Shown here piece by piece: positions 62,554 through 64,000 of a stretch of DNA of 64,000 bases; position 1 is the first letter of the stretch, and the number at the start of each line of letters is the position of its first letter. Origin of the DNA: Anaerolineaceae bacterium (GTDB lineage Bacteria > Chloroflexota > Anaerolineae > Promineifilales > Promineifilaceae); assembly GCA_002699125.1 (NCBI GenBank), contig PABI01000056.1:1-64000 (forward strand), in the 5' to 3' direction. The notes under the pieces were generated by a model that searched no databases, was not told the origin of the DNA, and saw only the letters and a program-made list of their open reading frames with translations. The translations under genes and the position numbers were made by a program.

Positions 62554-64000
62554 TTAAGGCGTGGGTTGTGGGGTGGAAGACGGCCGTTTAACACCGTTGC
62601 CGTTTTCTTCAATCACAGCCGGAATATGATACGGTACGTCAATTACAATCACGTCTTCCCGATTGCGCAGTTCGCGGCGCAAAATGTTGGCCGTCTGGTT
62701 GTGCAGCACGTTGGCCATGTTGTCCTCCGGCACAAATTCGGGAATGACAATTGTTACCAGCTGATCATCAAACTCCAGCCGGTTCACCCGGTCCACGTAA
62801 TCGACCAGCGGCGACAAAATGTCCCGGTAATCATAATCAATAATCACTAACTTGATGCCGCTGGTTAGCTTGGGGAACCGCGCCCAGCGTCGCTCAATCC
62901 GCTCATGCACCTCGGATGTGGTGGCTACGCATACCGCCCGTACATCCGTAGCAATTAGCCTGGCGTATTGCAGCGCCCGCAGCGTGCCGCGATGCACATC
63001 GGCAATCGGCACAATGGCCACATTGGCCACATCCATCAGCTCTTCCTCAGAAAAAGCCTCTGTGCTTAATGTGCAGGCCACTTTTTCATAATGCTTATGG
63101 ATTGTATTGAACATAAAAACCAGCAGGGGAATTGCCAGCGCCACAATCCACGCCCCATCAATAAATTTGGTGGCCAGCAAGATGATAAAGACAATCCCGG
63201 TGGTAATGGCTCCCACCGTGTTCAGTGCCTTTTTCCAGCGCCAGGTGCGTTCGTGATGAATCTCCGTATTGTCTGTCTGCCCCGTTTCGCCCGGTTTTAG
63301 CTGTCCTACCTTGCTCATCAGGCGCGACATGCCCGCCTGCGACAGCGTAAAGCTTAGCATCACGCCCAGCGCATACAGCGGCAGCATCGCAATTTCATCC
63401 GCCTGGAACACAACGACGATGATGGCGGAAATGACAGCCAGCACTAAAATGCCAGAGCTGTAAACCAGCCGGTCACCCCGATTTTGCATCCAGCGCGGCA
63501 AAAAGCCATCCTTGGCCAGGAAGGAACTCAGGCGTGGGAAATCCTGGTAACCTGTGTTTGCCGCCAGGAACAGAATCAGAGCCGTAAAGATTTGGACCCA
63601 ATAATAGATAATGCCGCCGCCGGTTATCTGCCGCGTCATTTGGGACAGGATGCTTTCGCCATGCTCCAGGGGAACCAGGTGCATTCTGGTAGACAGAAAC
63701 GTGATACCCACAAACAGCGACATGGCGATGGCGCCCATGGCTACCATTGTTTTGGCTGCATTATGAGATTCCGGCGGTTGAAACGCCTTTACCCCATTGC
63801 TGATTGCTTCGATGCCGGTGAGGGCGGTACAGCCACCGGCAAAAGCGCGCAGCAGCAGCCAGATATAGGCAAAACCTACCAGTGAACTGGTAGCGGGCAC
63901 GCTGTTTTCAAACGTAGGCAGGGGGGATAAGCCAAACAATCCCACGTAACGGGCCATGCCGATGACGATAGTGAGCAAAACGCCGCCAACAAACGCATAA
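62554..64000 (-). CDS. APC-superfamily permease (KimA/YdaO-like), 5' end outside the window
   Basis: Reading continues past the right edge, so the N-terminus is missing. The visible part has about 8 membrane helices with LTGIEAISNGVKAFQPPESHNAAKTM, the YdaO/KimA signature region, then a cytoplasmic domain (from about residue 310) with RALQYARLIATDVRAVCVATT. Relatives import potassium under c-di-AMP control; amino acid transport is also possible. The C-terminus ends in a short Pro/Thr tail. Confidence 0.85.
   Translation of the reverse strand, partial: YAFVGGVLLTIVIGMARYVGLFGLSPLPTFENSVPATSSLVGFAYIWLLLRAFAGGCTALTGIEAISNGVKAFQPPESHNAAKTMVAMGAIAMSLFVGITFLSTRMHLVPLEHGESILSQMTRQITGGGIIYYWVQIFTALILFLAANTGYQDFPRLSSFLAKDGFLPRWMQNRGDRLVYSSGILVLAVISAIIVVVFQADEIAMLPLYALGVMLSFTLSQAGMSRLMSKVGQLKPGETGQTDNTEIHHERTWRWKKALNTVGAITTGIVFIILLATKFIDGAWIVALAIPLLVFMFNTIHKHYEKVACTLSTEAFSEEELMDVANVAIVPIADVHRGTLRALQYARLIATDVRAVCVATTSEVHERIERRWARFPKLTSGIKLVIIDYDYRDILSPLVDYVDRVNRLEFDDQLVTIVIPEFVPEDNMANVLHNQTANILRRELRNREDVIVIDVPYHIPAVIEENGNGVKRPSSTPQPTP

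Overview
The window looks like chromosomal DNA of a filamentous or sludge-type Chloroflexota (Anaerolineae/Caldilinea/Promineofilum-like). This is inferred from the two MalT-like LuxR giants, Thr/Pro-rich lipoproteins, AmmeMemoRadiSam genes, moderate-to-high GC and many short intergenic hairpin repeats; no rRNA, tRNA or CRISPR array was seen. The dominant genome-wide signal is a highly iterated palindrome, ACGGCCGT. I counted about 110 exact copies by eye in 64 kb, where chance predicts about one. It lies mostly inside genes on both strands and leaves a T-A-V, (N/D/Y)-G-R or x-R-P imprint in the proteins.

Layout. 0-3 kb: ABC exporter half-subunit, then an ArsR regulator coupled to an SRPBCC protein. 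3-11 kb: DUF6940-like protein, two paralogous STAND/LuxR regulators, a quinone-oxidoreductase-like enzyme and a small protein. 11-15.6 kb: a paralogous small protein, three unknown membrane proteins, an ABC-2 exporter and a ferritin-like protein. 15.7-16.3 kb: MazEF-like toxin-antitoxin. 16.5-21 kb: epimerase, FAD amine oxidase, trans-3-hydroxy-L-proline dehydratase, APH(6)-type kinase. 21-27 kb: frameshifted lipoprotein, phosphodiester glycosidase, GT4, SH3b protein, TsaC, PrmC. 27-29.6 kb: APS kinase and a Sat-CysC fusion (PAPS synthesis).

29.7-42.3 kb is a cell-surface polysaccharide region, AT-richer at first: GT2, methyltransferase, sugar nucleotidyltransferase, a broken secreted protein, a four-repeat surface protein, a lipoprotein and an intact-ended IS66-type element with perfect 8-bp target duplication. 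A four-gene operon follows (GT4, GT4, sulfotransferase, flippase). The PAPS genes upstream and the sulfotransferase suggest a sulfated exopolysaccharide or glycan.

42.4-64 kb: NmrA-like protein, esterase lipoprotein, GT1, TetR-SRPBCC pair, asnS, flippase-like membrane protein, Nudix-like protein, an ECF sigma/putative anti-sigma/zinc-ribbon/ABC operon, amrS and amrB, dihaem cytochrome c, TetR-MDMPI pair, Mut7-C protein, methyltransferase, unknown protein, epimerase and a truncated KimA-like permease.

Regulation readable in the sequence: three promoter-operator units (ArsR, two TetR), several rho-independent terminators (one built from two facing ACGGCCGT copies), and six genes whose -10 box lies only 6-8 nt before the start codon, suggesting leaderless mRNAs. 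Three genes look frame-broken by one base each, two of them at G4 runs.
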